This document shows, piece by piece, positions 46,101 through 53,705 of a stretch of DNA of 64,000 bases (positions are counted from its first letter, which is position 1; the number at the start of each line of letters is the position of its first letter). Source of the stretch: DASQHW01 sp038209365 (GTDB lineage: Bacteria; Actinomycetota; Acidimicrobiia; IMCC26256; PALSA-610). The notes under the pieces were generated by a model, which was not told where the DNA came from, did not search any database, and was given only the letters and a program-made list of their open reading frames with translations. The stretch is from positions 62,001-126,000 of the forward strand of contig JBBQXS010000007.1 of NCBI GenBank assembly GCA_038209365.1, in the 5' to 3' direction. Made by a program: the position numbers and the translations under genes.

Positions 46101-46117
46101 GCCTGCTTCGTGGACAT
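43115..46117 (-). CDS. MFS carrier fused to LivF- and LivG-type ABC ATPases
   Basis: A single 1000-residue frame. Residues about 30-440 are an MFS-type carrier (NAVDELDRTAFGVLGPNIR, AYYSDRLPRARIAV, and about 12 hydrophobic helices). Residues about 460-690 are a LivF-like ATPase (LLGTNGAGKST, NLSGGQQQMLALGMAF, LLMIDELSLGL). Residues about 705-1000 are a LivG-like ATPase (IGPNGAGKTT, ELSTGSRRIVDLA, LLLDEPSSG, VIEHDVPLLMSIADRI). The ATG at 46117 shares 1 bp with the LivHM stop. The two ATPases should drive the LivHM permease; what the attached carrier does is unknown. Confidence 0.9.
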   Translation of the reverse strand: MSTKQAQPVLFRIGSIEVHKPRGPRQYFNEITAGEALFPLLVLFALNAVDELDRTAFGVLGPNIRDHFGLSNQQFLSLIALTLLGGLLLEVPLAYYSDRLPRARIAVAGALVWALFSGLTGLAMSVWVLIIARSGAGMGRAVVNPTHNSLLPDYYPPEVRPDVFGFHRMGNAAGQFLGPLLGGSIAYFWGWRAPFLVFVIPTVVFAIIGLRLREPGRGHFERAAAGASEAVINQDEVPPSFAESVRILWGVQTLRRIWYSLPFLAASIIGLLALTSIYYDDVFNLGEAQRGFVAAAAEPAQIIGIMLGIPLASRLMLRDPGMGLRMLSVIGVAIAAVWTAFALAPALGVAIAMNVLISGLAALLTPGIFAALSLTIPPKVRALGFAMASLFILPGLIVLYIVGGLTDAYGVRVALMFMVPVFLTGAWILSTASMYVKSDINRVWTSTAAQAEVMVKRQAGEVKLLLVRNVDVFYDSVQVLFGVNFEVDEGEIVALLGTNGAGKSTLLKSIAGLVEATNGAIVFDGRDMTYAPPNEVAGRGVVLFPGGQGVFPTLTVSEHLRLASWLHRHEKEHVQAATQRVLELFPILAERLDEQAGNLSGGQQQMLALGMAFIERPRLLMIDELSLGLAPAIVEQLLPIVRDIAAQGTTIILVEQSVNLALTIAQTAYFMEKGEIRFHGPTEELLQRPDMLRSVFLEGAAKGIVEETPATVGATAVHVEAPHGNGNNESPVRLSLAGVSKRFGGLAALSDVSLDAAGGEILGFIGPNGAGKTTLFDVVSGFLVPDQGTVVLGEGGDAVDISRLSPAARSRLGLGRSFQDGRLFPSLSVAETIAVAFERHLETRDPVATALRLPWVEDTERDVDLNVERLLELLGITDFRDKLVRELSTGSRRIVDLACVLAHGPSVLLLDEPSSGIAQREAEALGPLLLRVREQTGATLLVIEHDVPLLMSIADRIVALDLGEVVATGAPADVVNDPAVVHSYLGTTEAAIARSGSREK

Positions 46118-48255
46118 CAGTCGTGCATCTCCGCGAGCTCGTCGATGGGAGCACTCTGCTCGGTCGCCGCCAGGGCGTCGATGAGATTCGCCTCCGGGAC
46201 CTGCACGTCCTCCACGCGCGTGTCGGCAAGCAGGCTCGGCACCCGGATGCCGCGGCGCCTCGCGAACCAGCGCAACACCGTGTCGCGCAGGTCGCCGAAG
46301 GCCGCGCCCAGGCCGCCGGGCATCAGCAGCAGCACGAGGAGCAGGCCGAAGCCGGTCGACAAGAACGCCCACTGCGGTTGGGTCAGGAAGTACTGGATGC
46401 CCTTCACGTACAACGCGCCCAGCACGGCGCCCCCGATCGAGCCGAGGCCGCCCACCACGGCCATCGAGAAGACGCGCAGGCTCTCGCCGGGATCGAAGTT
46501 GACCGCGTCCAGCGACCTCTGCTGCAACACGAACAAGCCGCCCGCAACCCCCGAAAGGAAGCCCGACGTCGCGAACGCGACCATGAGCGTCCCGCGGGCA
46601 CCGACCGACAAGGCCTGGGCGGCGCGCTCGTTGTCGCGCACTCCGATCAACACCCGGCCGACCCGGCTGTTGCGCAGACTGCGCACCATCATCATCGCGA
46701 CGGCGAGCACGATCAGCACCAGCACGTAGTACCTGGTCTCGGTGTCGACCCTGAACAGGCCGAGCACGTGGGTCCGGGTGACCGTGCCACTCGGGACGAA
46801 GCTCTTGATGGGCGAGTAGCCGCTGTTCAGGAGGTATCGACTCGCGGCGAGCGAGAACGCCAGTGTGACCACTGCAAATGCGAGGCCCCGGGCGCGAAGG
46901 GTCGGGATCCCGACGATCATGGTCGCGAGCGCACCAACACCTCCTGCGGCGAGCAACACGAGGCCCATGTCCCAGTGCCAGCGCGTGGCAAGCGACCCGG
47001 CGACCGCGCCGGCGATGCCGACGAAACCCATCTGCCCGAGGCTGACTTGTCCCGCCCAGCCGGTGAGCACGACGAGCGAGAGCCCGATGATGGCGTAGAT
47101 GCCGATCGTGCCGGCGAGCTTGATCTTGTCCTCCGGCAGCAGAAGTGGAATCGCGACGATCCCCGCGAGCAGCAGGCCGGCGATACCCCATGATGCGGCC
47201 CGCACGGCGGGTACGTTTCGTAACTCGGCGGGAATGCGCTTGACCTCGCGCGTCGCCTGCCACGTGGACGTGGCCGAGCTGGTGAGTCGCCCGACGGTGT
47301 CGGCGCGCTGGAGCAGGAGGGCGATCGCGATGATCGCGGCGCGGATCGCGATGCTCATGATCTCGACGTTGTTGTAGTGGAACACGGCCGCCTGGTCGAC
47401 GATGCCGAGACCGATCGCGGCGAGCACGACCGTCGGCATGCGCTCCATGCGTCCGATCACGGCGGCACCCAGTGCCGTGAGCAACACCGCGGGATCGAGC
47501 ACGCGCCCGAGGATCTGGCCGCCGACACCGACCCGCAGGAACAGCGCCACGTATGCGAGCGCGGCGGCGAGGCCCCACACGACGCTCTGCAGCCGCCGCA
47601 CGGGTATCCCCAACAACGACGCACGATCCGCGTTCTCCGCAGTCGCCCGCAGCGCCGTGCCGATAGCGCTGAAGCGGAAGAAGCAGGCGAGGGCGAGCAG
47701 GATCAGCGGGACCGTGACGAGCACGAGCACGTCGGCGCCGTCGAAGGTGACGAGCTTGCCGATGTTGAAGTGCGTGTCGATGAACGGTGGATATGTCGCC
47801 ACGTCGGGGCTGCCGAACCACAACGGCAGCAGGAACGCGAGCGCGGCGAGAAGCTCGGTGACGCCGATCGTCGCGACCGTGAGGATGAGACGCGGTGCCC
47901 TGAAGAAGCGGCGGAGGAAGACGAACTCGACGATGATGCCGAGCAGGATCGAGCTGACGAAGCCGATTGCCGCAGCCAGATAGATGCTCCAACCGAGCGA
48001 CACGAAGAGCAGGAGCGCGAAGGCCGCGGGGACGCCGCCGAGGTCAGCCGCCGCGAAGTTCACGATTCGGTTCGCGCGGTAGACGATCACGAACCCGAGC
48101 GCGATCAGCGCGACCAAGAGCCCCTGGATGACGCCGATGAGATAGATCTCGGCCGGGATCGTGGGCCAGCGCAGCTTCACGGCGCCGACCATCAGCGCCA
48201 TCGGGAGGACCGCCAGGCCGGCGGCGCGCAGCGTGGCAACCGCGTCGCGTCTCAT
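46117..48255 (-). CDS. Fused LivH-LivM branched-chain amino-acid-type ABC permease
   Basis: 712-residue membrane protein joining both permease halves of a Liv (HAAT) importer. Residues about 20-310 are LivH-like (GLLVALIALGFVIVYRANRIVNFA, then ADRASLLGIPVRRL). Residues about 350-650 are LivM-like (GWAGQVSLGQMGFVGIAGAV, RDNERAAQALSVG, FSMAVVGGLGSIGGAVLGA). Fusion of the two is common in actinobacteria. ATG at 48255 overlaps the TetR stop (ATGA). Natural substrate may be an amino acid, amide, urea or an aromatic/acyl compound. Confidence 0.9.
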   Translation of the reverse strand: MRRDAVATLRAAGLAVLPMALMVGAVKLRWPTIPAEIYLIGVIQGLLVALIALGFVIVYRANRIVNFAAADLGGVPAAFALLLFVSLGWSIYLAAAIGFVSSILLGIIVEFVFLRRFFRAPRLILTVATIGVTELLAALAFLLPLWFGSPDVATYPPFIDTHFNIGKLVTFDGADVLVLVTVPLILLALACFFRFSAIGTALRATAENADRASLLGIPVRRLQSVVWGLAAALAYVALFLRVGVGGQILGRVLDPAVLLTALGAAVIGRMERMPTVVLAAIGLGIVDQAAVFHYNNVEIMSIAIRAAIIAIALLLQRADTVGRLTSSATSTWQATREVKRIPAELRNVPAVRAASWGIAGLLLAGIVAIPLLLPEDKIKLAGTIGIYAIIGLSLVVLTGWAGQVSLGQMGFVGIAGAVAGSLATRWHWDMGLVLLAAGGVGALATMIVGIPTLRARGLAFAVVTLAFSLAASRYLLNSGYSPIKSFVPSGTVTRTHVLGLFRVDTETRYYVLVLIVLAVAMMMVRSLRNSRVGRVLIGVRDNERAAQALSVGARGTLMVAFATSGFLSGVAGGLFVLQQRSLDAVNFDPGESLRVFSMAVVGGLGSIGGAVLGALYVKGIQYFLTQPQWAFLSTGFGLLLVLLLMPGGLGAAFGDLRDTVLRWFARRRGIRVPSLLADTRVEDVQVPEANLIDALAATEQSAPIDELAEMHD

Positions 48256-48851
48256 GGGCACCACTCCAGCTGCGCCACGACGGCGTCCGCCATGGTGCGC
48301 TGCGCGTCACGCGAGGAGAGTGAGTGGTGCTCGCGGAGGAGGTCCCAGGTCGCGCCGGTCGTGAGGGCGTCGATGGCGCCGAGCATCCGGCGGCGATCGG
48401 CCGCGGGCAGCGGCTCGAGCTCGCACGCGAACACGCGCGCGAGCTCCTTGCGCCCTTGCGCGTGCGCGTTGTGCACGAGGCGTCGGAGCGTCGGGGAGAA
48501 CGGTGCCTGCAGCTCGGTCGCCCGGCGGATCGGACCGAAGTCCTCGTAGAGCTGGGCCCGCCGCCGTACGAGGGTCTCGACGCGGGCCCGTAGCGGACCT
48601 TCGTGGTCGGCTGCCGCGCGCGTGGGTGCGACACGGTCGAACTGCCGGCGGGCCGCGACGCAGAACAGATCTTCGAGGTCGTCGAAGTGCACGTACACCG
48701 AGCGCAGCGAGATCCCGGCCCGGGCCGCAATCTCTTTGGCCGTCGGCCGCAGGGAGCCCTCGGTGACCAGATCGAGCAGTGCGTCGGCGATTGCGTCGCG
48801 CGTGGCGGCCTTCCGGGCCGCGCGGCCGTCGGCGACGGGAGCGACGCTCAT
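48252..48851 (-). CDS. TetR-family regulator of the uptake operon
   Basis: 199 residues. The N-terminal HTH reads AIADALLDLVTEGSLRPTAKEIAARAGISLRSVYVHFDDLEDLF in overlapping pieces, typical of TetR/AcrR; the C-terminal helical domain would bind an inducer. It is the first gene of the operon with LivHM (ATGA overlap), so it is probably autoregulated. ATG at 48851 has GGAG about 8 nt upstream. A promoter with inverted half-sites lies 70-100 bp upstream. Confidence 0.88.
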   Translation of the reverse strand: MSVAPVADGRAARKAATRDAIADALLDLVTEGSLRPTAKEIAARAGISLRSVYVHFDDLEDLFCVAARRQFDRVAPTRAAADHEGPLRARVETLVRRRAQLYEDFGPIRRATELQAPFSPTLRRLVHNAHAQGRKELARVFACELEPLPAADRRRMLGAIDALTTGATWDLLREHHSLSSRDAQRTMADAVVAQLEWCP

Positions 48852-48922
48852 GGCGTCGACTCCACGCGCCGCTCCTTCGGGTCCGGTTGGGGTCGTCTCC
48901 CGGGCCGAGGGGTCACGAGCGC

Positions 48923-48955
48923 GCAATGTACGTATTGCTGCACTGCCTGTGCAAT
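48923..48955 (-). promoter_or_regulatory. tetR operon promoter with inverted half-sites
   Basis: On the minus strand TTGCAC (48954-48949) and TACATT (48930-48925) are 18 bp apart, a good -35/-10 pair. GCAAT (48923-48927), ATTGC (48934-48938) and GCAAT (48951-48955) form inverted arms inside it, a likely operator for the TetR protein. Confidence 0.5.
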
Positions 48956-49004
48956 ATCGCCGAGCGGGGGCCGAAAACCTGCGGTCGGCGAGATCTCGGT
49001 CGCG

Positions 49005-49010
49005 TACCCT
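49005..49010 (+). promoter_or_regulatory. Leaderless-type -10 element TACCCT
   Basis: TACCCT lies 7 nt before the ATG at 49018. Confidence 0.45.
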
Positions 49011-49017
49011 TTGGGCA

Positions 49018-51030
49018 ATGCCCCACCCGGATCTCGCGTCGGAACGCGCGCGCCTCCGGTTCGCGCAAGATTGCCTCGAGCGGATGCGTCACCGAACGGC
49101 CGCCAAGGTCTCCGACGAGGACATCCTCGGCGCCAACAAGGCGGACGCCGACGCCGTGAAGTGGCAACTGCAGCGGCGTCTGGCCTCACTGGACGACGAC
49201 GCCGCGGTTCTCTGCTTCGGGCGCATCGACGAGGAGTCCGGCGACCGCTGGTACATCGGCCGCCGCCATGTGGAGGACGAAGGCGGTGTCCCCGTCGTCG
49301 TCGACTGGCGCGCCGGCGTGGCGACGCCCTTCTACCGCGCGACGCTCGCGGACCCTTTCGGGCTCAAGCGCCGGCGTCGCTTCGTGTTCACGGCGCGAGA
49401 GCTGCAGGACGTCTTCGAGGAGGACTTCGACGACCCCGACACGCTCGTCGGATCGGGCGGGGTGCCCGACCCGCTGCTCGCCGAGCTGGGTCGGGCGCGC
49501 ACGGGCGCGATGCGCGACATCGTCGCGACGATCCAGTCCGAGCAGGACGCGATCATCCGGGCGCCGCTCGAGACGTGCCTCGTCGTCCAGGGCGGGCCCG
49601 GCACCGGCAAGACGGCTGTGGGTCTCCACCGCGCTGCCTTCTTGTTGTACGAGCACCGCGCGTTCCTCGGTCGCGAGGGCGTGCTCGTGGTCGGTCCCAA
49701 CCCGGTGTTCCTGCGGTACATCTCCCAAGTGTTGCCCTCGCTCGGCGAGACGTCGGCCACCCAGACGACCGTCGACGGCCTCCTCGGGCTGCGCTTCCGC
49801 GTGGTCGCCGACGACGCGACGAACGTCGCGGCGATCAAGGGCGACGCGCGCATGGTGACCGTGCTCGAACACGCGTGCGCCGGCGCGATCCGGATACCCG
49901 ACGACGGGCTCTCCCTGCGGTACCGCACGCGGCGGCTCACGTTCTCGACCGAAGAGATACGTGAGCTCGTCGCCGACGCGCGCCGCCGGCGTGCGCCGGT
50001 GAGCACCCAACGCGAACGATTCCGGAGGGCGTTGCTCCTGCGGGCGTACAACCGGTACACGGGTGGTGTCGCCATCGAGCTCGACGAGCGCGACTTCACC
50101 TCCGAGGTTCTCGCCGACGCGTCGTCACGCAAGGCCGTCGACGGGTTGTGGAAGAGCGTCAACGCCGTGGGTCTCGTGCGCTCGTTGCTGACGCAGCGCG
50201 GCGCGCTCGCCCGAGCTGCCGAAGGCGTCCTCGACCCCGAGGAGCAAGCCGCACTGTTGCGTCCGCGCGCGGCAGGCGAGGCCTGGACGCCGTACGATCT
50301 CCCGCTTCTCGACGAGGCGGAGGCGCTCGTGAGAGGCGCACCGCGACGGTTCGGGCATGTCGTTGTCGACGAAGCGCAGGATCTCGCACCGATGCAGTTG
50401 CGGATGCTCGCGCGTCGCAGCCGTCATCATTCGATGACGGTGCTCGGTGACCTCGCCCAGGCAACGGGGCCGGCCGCGTCGCGGAGCTGGACGGAGACCC
50501 TCGAGCACCTGGGTCGGCCGGCGAACGCCCGAGAGGCGGAGCTGACGATGGGCTACCGCCTGCCGGGTGCCTTCCTCGAGCTCGCGAACCGGCTGTTGCC
50601 CATCGCCGCGCCCGACGTCGCGCCGTCTCGTTCGGTGCGAGCAGATGGCGACCCACCCGATGTGCATCCGTGCCTCCCGGAACAGCTCGTCGAGCTCGTG
50701 GCCGGGCACGCGGTCGTGCTGGCGAAGGAGTTCGCGACGGTCGCGTTGATCGCGGCCGACGCGCGAGTCGACGAGCTCCGGCGCGCGGTGGAGGATCGCG
50801 GCATCGTGTGCGCCGAGCCGGGAGAGGTCGCGCCCGACCGGCCCGTCGTCGTCGTCCCGGCACGACTCGCGAAGGGCCTCGAGTTCGACGCGGTGATCGT
50901 CGTCGAGCCGGCTGAGATCGCGGCCGCCGAGGTGCACGGCGCCCGCCTGCTGTTCGTCGCGCTCACGCGGGCGGTGCAGCACCTCGCGCTGGCACACGCC
51001 CAGGAGCTTCCTCTCCCGTTGCAGGCGTAG
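49018..51030 (+). CDS. HelD/HelR-like UvrD-family helicase
   Basis: 670 residues. The N-terminal helical arm (ARLRFAQDCLERMRHRTAA) and the GRRHVEDEGGVPVVVDWRAGVATPFY segment are typical of actinobacterial class II HelD, which binds RNA polymerase, frees stalled complexes and can give rifampicin tolerance. Walker A is GGPGTGKTAVGLHRAAFLL (about 193-211), Walker B HVVVDEAQDLAPMQ, and motif VI FVALTRAVQHLAL. Slightly shorter than the usual 720-760 residues. It diverges from the tetR operon. Confidence 0.85.
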   Translation: MPHPDLASERARLRFAQDCLERMRHRTAAKVSDEDILGANKADADAVKWQLQRRLASLDDDAAVLCFGRIDEESGDRWYIGRRHVEDEGGVPVVVDWRAGVATPFYRATLADPFGLKRRRRFVFTARELQDVFEEDFDDPDTLVGSGGVPDPLLAELGRARTGAMRDIVATIQSEQDAIIRAPLETCLVVQGGPGTGKTAVGLHRAAFLLYEHRAFLGREGVLVVGPNPVFLRYISQVLPSLGETSATQTTVDGLLGLRFRVVADDATNVAAIKGDARMVTVLEHACAGAIRIPDDGLSLRYRTRRLTFSTEEIRELVADARRRRAPVSTQRERFRRALLLRAYNRYTGGVAIELDERDFTSEVLADASSRKAVDGLWKSVNAVGLVRSLLTQRGALARAAEGVLDPEEQAALLRPRAAGEAWTPYDLPLLDEAEALVRGAPRRFGHVVVDEAQDLAPMQLRMLARRSRHHSMTVLGDLAQATGPAASRSWTETLEHLGRPANAREAELTMGYRLPGAFLELANRLLPIAAPDVAPSRSVRADGDPPDVHPCLPEQLVELVAGHAVVLAKEFATVALIAADARVDELRRAVEDRGIVCAEPGEVAPDRPVVVVPARLAKGLEFDAVIVVEPAEIAAAEVHGARLLFVALTRAVQHLALAHAQELPLPLQA

Positions 51031-51099
51031 GCTCGGTGCCGTGACTCAAGCCGTGCGGACGCAGCGGAGCCAGGGATGGCGCAGCGAGGGAGCGATGTA

Positions 51100-51771
51100 A
51101 TGGAAGCGTTGCGGTTGAACGTGTCCACGCGGAGCGGCAACGTGCGCGTCGAGGCCGCGCCCGGGATCGAGCTCGAGGTCGAGGGCGGCTCGGTCGTGCG
51201 TGAGCACGATGGTGCGCTCGAGATCCGGCGGGCGAAGGGCGCGGGCACGATCGTGGTGCACTGCCCCACGGGGAGCGACGTCACGGTCGGGACGATGTCG
51301 GGCTCGATCGACACCGAGGGTCTGCTCGGGGGCGTACGCATCGCGACCGCCAGCGGGAAGGTGCACGTCGCCGAAGCCGGCCGTGTCGACGTACGCGCCA
51401 AGTCCGGCTCGGTCGACATCGGGACCTGCACCGGTGAGTGCCGGGTGGTGGTCACGAGCGCGAAGGTGCACATCGGCAAGGCGCAGCGCGCCACGATCGC
51501 CGGCGTGTCGGGGGTCGTGCTCGCCGAGGGCGTGGAAGGCGCCGAGATCAAGACGGTCAGTGGCAAGGTCCTGGTCGGCACGACCGGCGGAGGCGACATC
51601 TCGGTGCACACCGTCTCGGGCAAGGTCGAGATACTCGTGCCGCGCGACGTGCAGCCGGCGACCCGGCTGCGTTCGATCAGCGGGCGGGTGCGCTGCGAGT
51701 GCCCGACCGGCGGCGACGGCGAGATCGCGGTGAAGAGCGTCAGCGGTGCAATACGAGTTTCGTGTCAGTGA
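51100..51771 (+). CDS. DUF4097-like beta-strand repeat protein
   Basis: 223 residues built of short repeated strands: TMSGSIDTEGLLGGVRIATAS, then AKSGSVDIGTCTGECRVV, TVSGKVLVGTTGGGDISV and SVSGAIRVSC. The recurring (S/K)SG(S/K)(I/V) steps are typical of DUF4097/adhesin-like beta-solenoids. No signal peptide or membrane helix, so cytosolic. ATG at 51100 follows GAGGGAG by 7 nt. It shares a GTGA overlap with the cyclase-like gene. Function unknown. Confidence 0.75.
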   Translation: MEALRLNVSTRSGNVRVEAAPGIELEVEGGSVVREHDGALEIRRAKGAGTIVVHCPTGSDVTVGTMSGSIDTEGLLGGVRIATASGKVHVAEAGRVDVRAKSGSVDIGTCTGECRVVVTSAKVHIGKAQRATIAGVSGVVLAEGVEGAEIKTVSGKVLVGTTGGGDISVHTVSGKVEILVPRDVQPATRLRSISGRVRCECPTGGDGEIAVKSVSGAIRVSCQ

Positions 51772-52292
51772 CGACGGCGACGACGGGCGCGATCGTCTTC
51801 ACTGACATCGTCGGATTCACCCAGCTGACCGACGAGCGCGGCGACGACGTCGCAATGGCGCTCCTGGAGCGCCAGGAGCAGACCGTGCGCGCCGCGCTCC
51901 CGGACTGCTCACGCGTCGTGAAGGAGCTGGGCGACGGGCTGCTGCTGTGGTTCGACTCGCCGCGCGAGGCGATCGACACGTGTCTGCGTCTGCAGGCGGC
52001 GTTCGACCGGTCCGGCGACGACGAGGTGCCGTTGTGGGTGCGAATCGGGATGCATTGGGGCTGCCCACGCCGGCGGGGCGACGACATCGTGGGTCGCGAC
52101 GTGAATCTCGCGGCGCGGATCGTCGAGCTCGCGGGGCCCGGCGACGTGCTCTGCTCCGAGGCAACCGTCAACGAGGCCGGCGACATGTGCGGCATCGTGT
52201 TCGAGCCGCTCGGGCCGGTGTTCGTGCGCGGTATCGCGGAGCCGATACCGATTGTTCGCGCCGTTCCCGCGACGGAGACGGTCCCGACGTGA
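51768..52292 (+). CDS. Class III adenylate/guanylate cyclase-like domain
   Basis: 174 residues, a bare cyclase homology domain. Metal Asp13 (FTDIVGFT) and Asp56 (LGDGLLLWF), Lys52, Asn113 and Arg117 (GRDVNLAARI) match catalytic positions of class III cyclases, so activity is possible. No membrane or sensor domain is attached. GTG at 51768 overlaps the upstream stop (another GTG lies 6 nt earlier). A nucleotide made here could act on the cNMP-binding ATPase at 3.9 kb; that link is speculative. Confidence 0.8.
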   Translation: MTTATTGAIVFTDIVGFTQLTDERGDDVAMALLERQEQTVRAALPDCSRVVKELGDGLLLWFDSPREAIDTCLRLQAAFDRSGDDEVPLWVRIGMHWGCPRRRGDDIVGRDVNLAARIVELAGPGDVLCSEATVNEAGDMCGIVFEPLGPVFVRGIAEPIPIVRAVPATETVPT

Positions 52293-52768
52293 TCTCGTGC
52301 GAGGTCGAAGCCGTCCGCGCGGTCGTCGTGCGCGCGCCGGCCGATGTGACGGTCGCGGTGGTGAACGACATCGCATCGATCCACCTCACCGAGCGCAAGG
52401 CCGACACGTGCGAATTCCTGCCGGAGACGGAGACGACCGGCACGTACCGGATTACCGGTCGTGTCGCGCGGATCGTTCCCTGGCGCGCAACGTTCCGGTA
52501 TCAACTCTCCCCGCACGGCTTCCATAGCGAGAGCACCACGCCGATCGGTCGTGGATGGGAGATCTCGGGCGGCTTCTCGGTCGACCCACTCGCACTGACC
52601 ACCAGCCGCGTCGTCCACTACGAGCGTTACGTGCTGCCGCACGCGATGCGATGGATCAAGCCCGCGCTGCTCCTCTACATGCACGCGTCGATGCGTCCGG
52701 AGCTACGCGATCTCGCGCGCCGCGCCGAGGGTACGTTCAGGCGGCGCGTCCCCGGCAACGCGGCCTGA
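52289..52768 (+). CDS. SRPBCC (START/Bet v1-like) protein
   Basis: 159 residues resembling polyketide-cyclase/START-like lipid- or ligand-binding proteins: VVNDIASIHLTERKADTCEF, YRITGRVARIVPWRATFRYQ, and a long C-terminal helix (HAMRWIKPALLLYMHASMRPEL). The GTG overlaps the cyclase stop by 4 bp, so three genes form a tight unit. Binding partner unknown. Confidence 0.65.
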   Translation: MISCEVEAVRAVVVRAPADVTVAVVNDIASIHLTERKADTCEFLPETETTGTYRITGRVARIVPWRATFRYQLSPHGFHSESTTPIGRGWEISGGFSVDPLALTTSRVVHYERYVLPHAMRWIKPALLLYMHASMRPELRDLARRAEGTFRRRVPGNAA

Positions 52769-52901
52769 CGCTCCGGGCCGTCCCGCGGGGACCGGAACGG
52801 TTTCCGCACCCCATATTCTGGTGGGGCAGGGGGCTGCGTCGTCGTGGATCGGTCCCCACCCCCACCCGGGCGGCGTAGCCCCCGCCGCACGTCTCGGCGG
52901 C
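52769..52901. other. Intergenic region between convergent genes
   Basis: 133 bp between the SRPBCC gene and gpmA. It contains GC-rich tracts and several short complementary runs (for example GGGGGCT and AGCCCCC about 50 nt apart) that could form a weak terminator. I see no gene. Confidence 0.3.
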
Positions 52902-53678
52902 TCAACCCGCCTGCATCGCGACTGCGTGGGCGGACGCGAGCGCGCGCTTCGGATCGAGATAACGGCCCTTCACACCACCGTCCCCCGCCGCGTGAGTCGG
53001 CTGCAGCTCCTCGTCGAGCTCGTAGACGAGCGGCTCCCCGGTCGGGAGGTTGAGATCCACCACCTGCTCGGGGCTCATGCCGTCGAGGTGCTTGACGAGT
53101 GCCCGCAACGAGTTGCCGTGCGCGGCGACGAGCACCGTCCGCCCGGCGCGCACGTCGGGCACGATCGCGTCGTACCACCAGGGCAGCATCCGCTCGAGCA
53201 CGTCCTTCAAGCACTCGGACTCGGGAAGGAGATCGCGCGGGAGCGAGGCGTAGCGATCGTCGTATCCCCAGCGTTCCGCGTCGCTCATCGGATCGAGCGG
53301 CGGCGGACGGACGTCGTAGGAGCGACGCCAAAGCTTCAGTTGATCCGCGCCGAATTGCGCGGCGGTCTCCTTCTTGTCCTTGCCCTGGAGGTCGCCGTAG
53401 TGCCGTTCGTTGAGCCGCCAGGACCGGCGCACCGGTATCCACGTGCGTTTGCACGCGTCGAGCGCGAGCTCCGCCGTGCGGATCGCGCGAACCTGCAACG
53501 ACGTGTGCACGATGTCCGGTAGGAGCGCGGCGCGCGCGAGGTCCTCGCCGCCGCGGCGCGCTTCTTCGCAACCCAGATCCGTGAGGTCCACGTCGATCCA
53601 GCCGGTGAACAGATTCTTCAGGTTCCATGCGCTCTGTCCGTGGCGCAGGAGGACGAGGGTGTACGGCACGGGTTCCAT
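52902..53678 (-). CDS. gpmA: 2,3-bisphosphoglycerate-dependent phosphoglycerate mutase
   Basis: 258 residues; interconverts 3- and 2-phosphoglycerate in glycolysis. VLLRHGQSAWNLKNLFTGW holds the phosphoryl-accepting His13, LNERHYGDLQGKDK the acid/base Glu, and VAAHGNSLRALVKHLDG the second His. Length and motif order match GpmA. ATG at 53678 is 27 bp from the divergent phosphatase start. Confidence 0.95.
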   Translation of the reverse strand: MEPVPYTLVLLRHGQSAWNLKNLFTGWIDVDLTDLGCEEARRGGEDLARAALLPDIVHTSLQVRAIRTAELALDACKRTWIPVRRSWRLNERHYGDLQGKDKKETAAQFGADQLKLWRRSYDVRPPPLDPMSDAERWGYDDRYASLPRDLLPESECLKDVLERMLPWWYDAIVPDVRAGRTVLVAAHGNSLRALVKHLDGMSPEQVVDLNLPTGEPLVYELDEELQPTHAAGDGGVKGRYLDPKRALASAHAVAMQAG

Positions 53679-53705
53679 TCTGCCCGATGGATAGTGTCGG
53701 CCGCC

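Noticed and set aside
46118..47992. Extension of the MFS-LivFG frame upstream of 46117
   Set aside because: This region encodes LivHM in another frame with clear permease motifs; the extra residues are Arg-rich noise.
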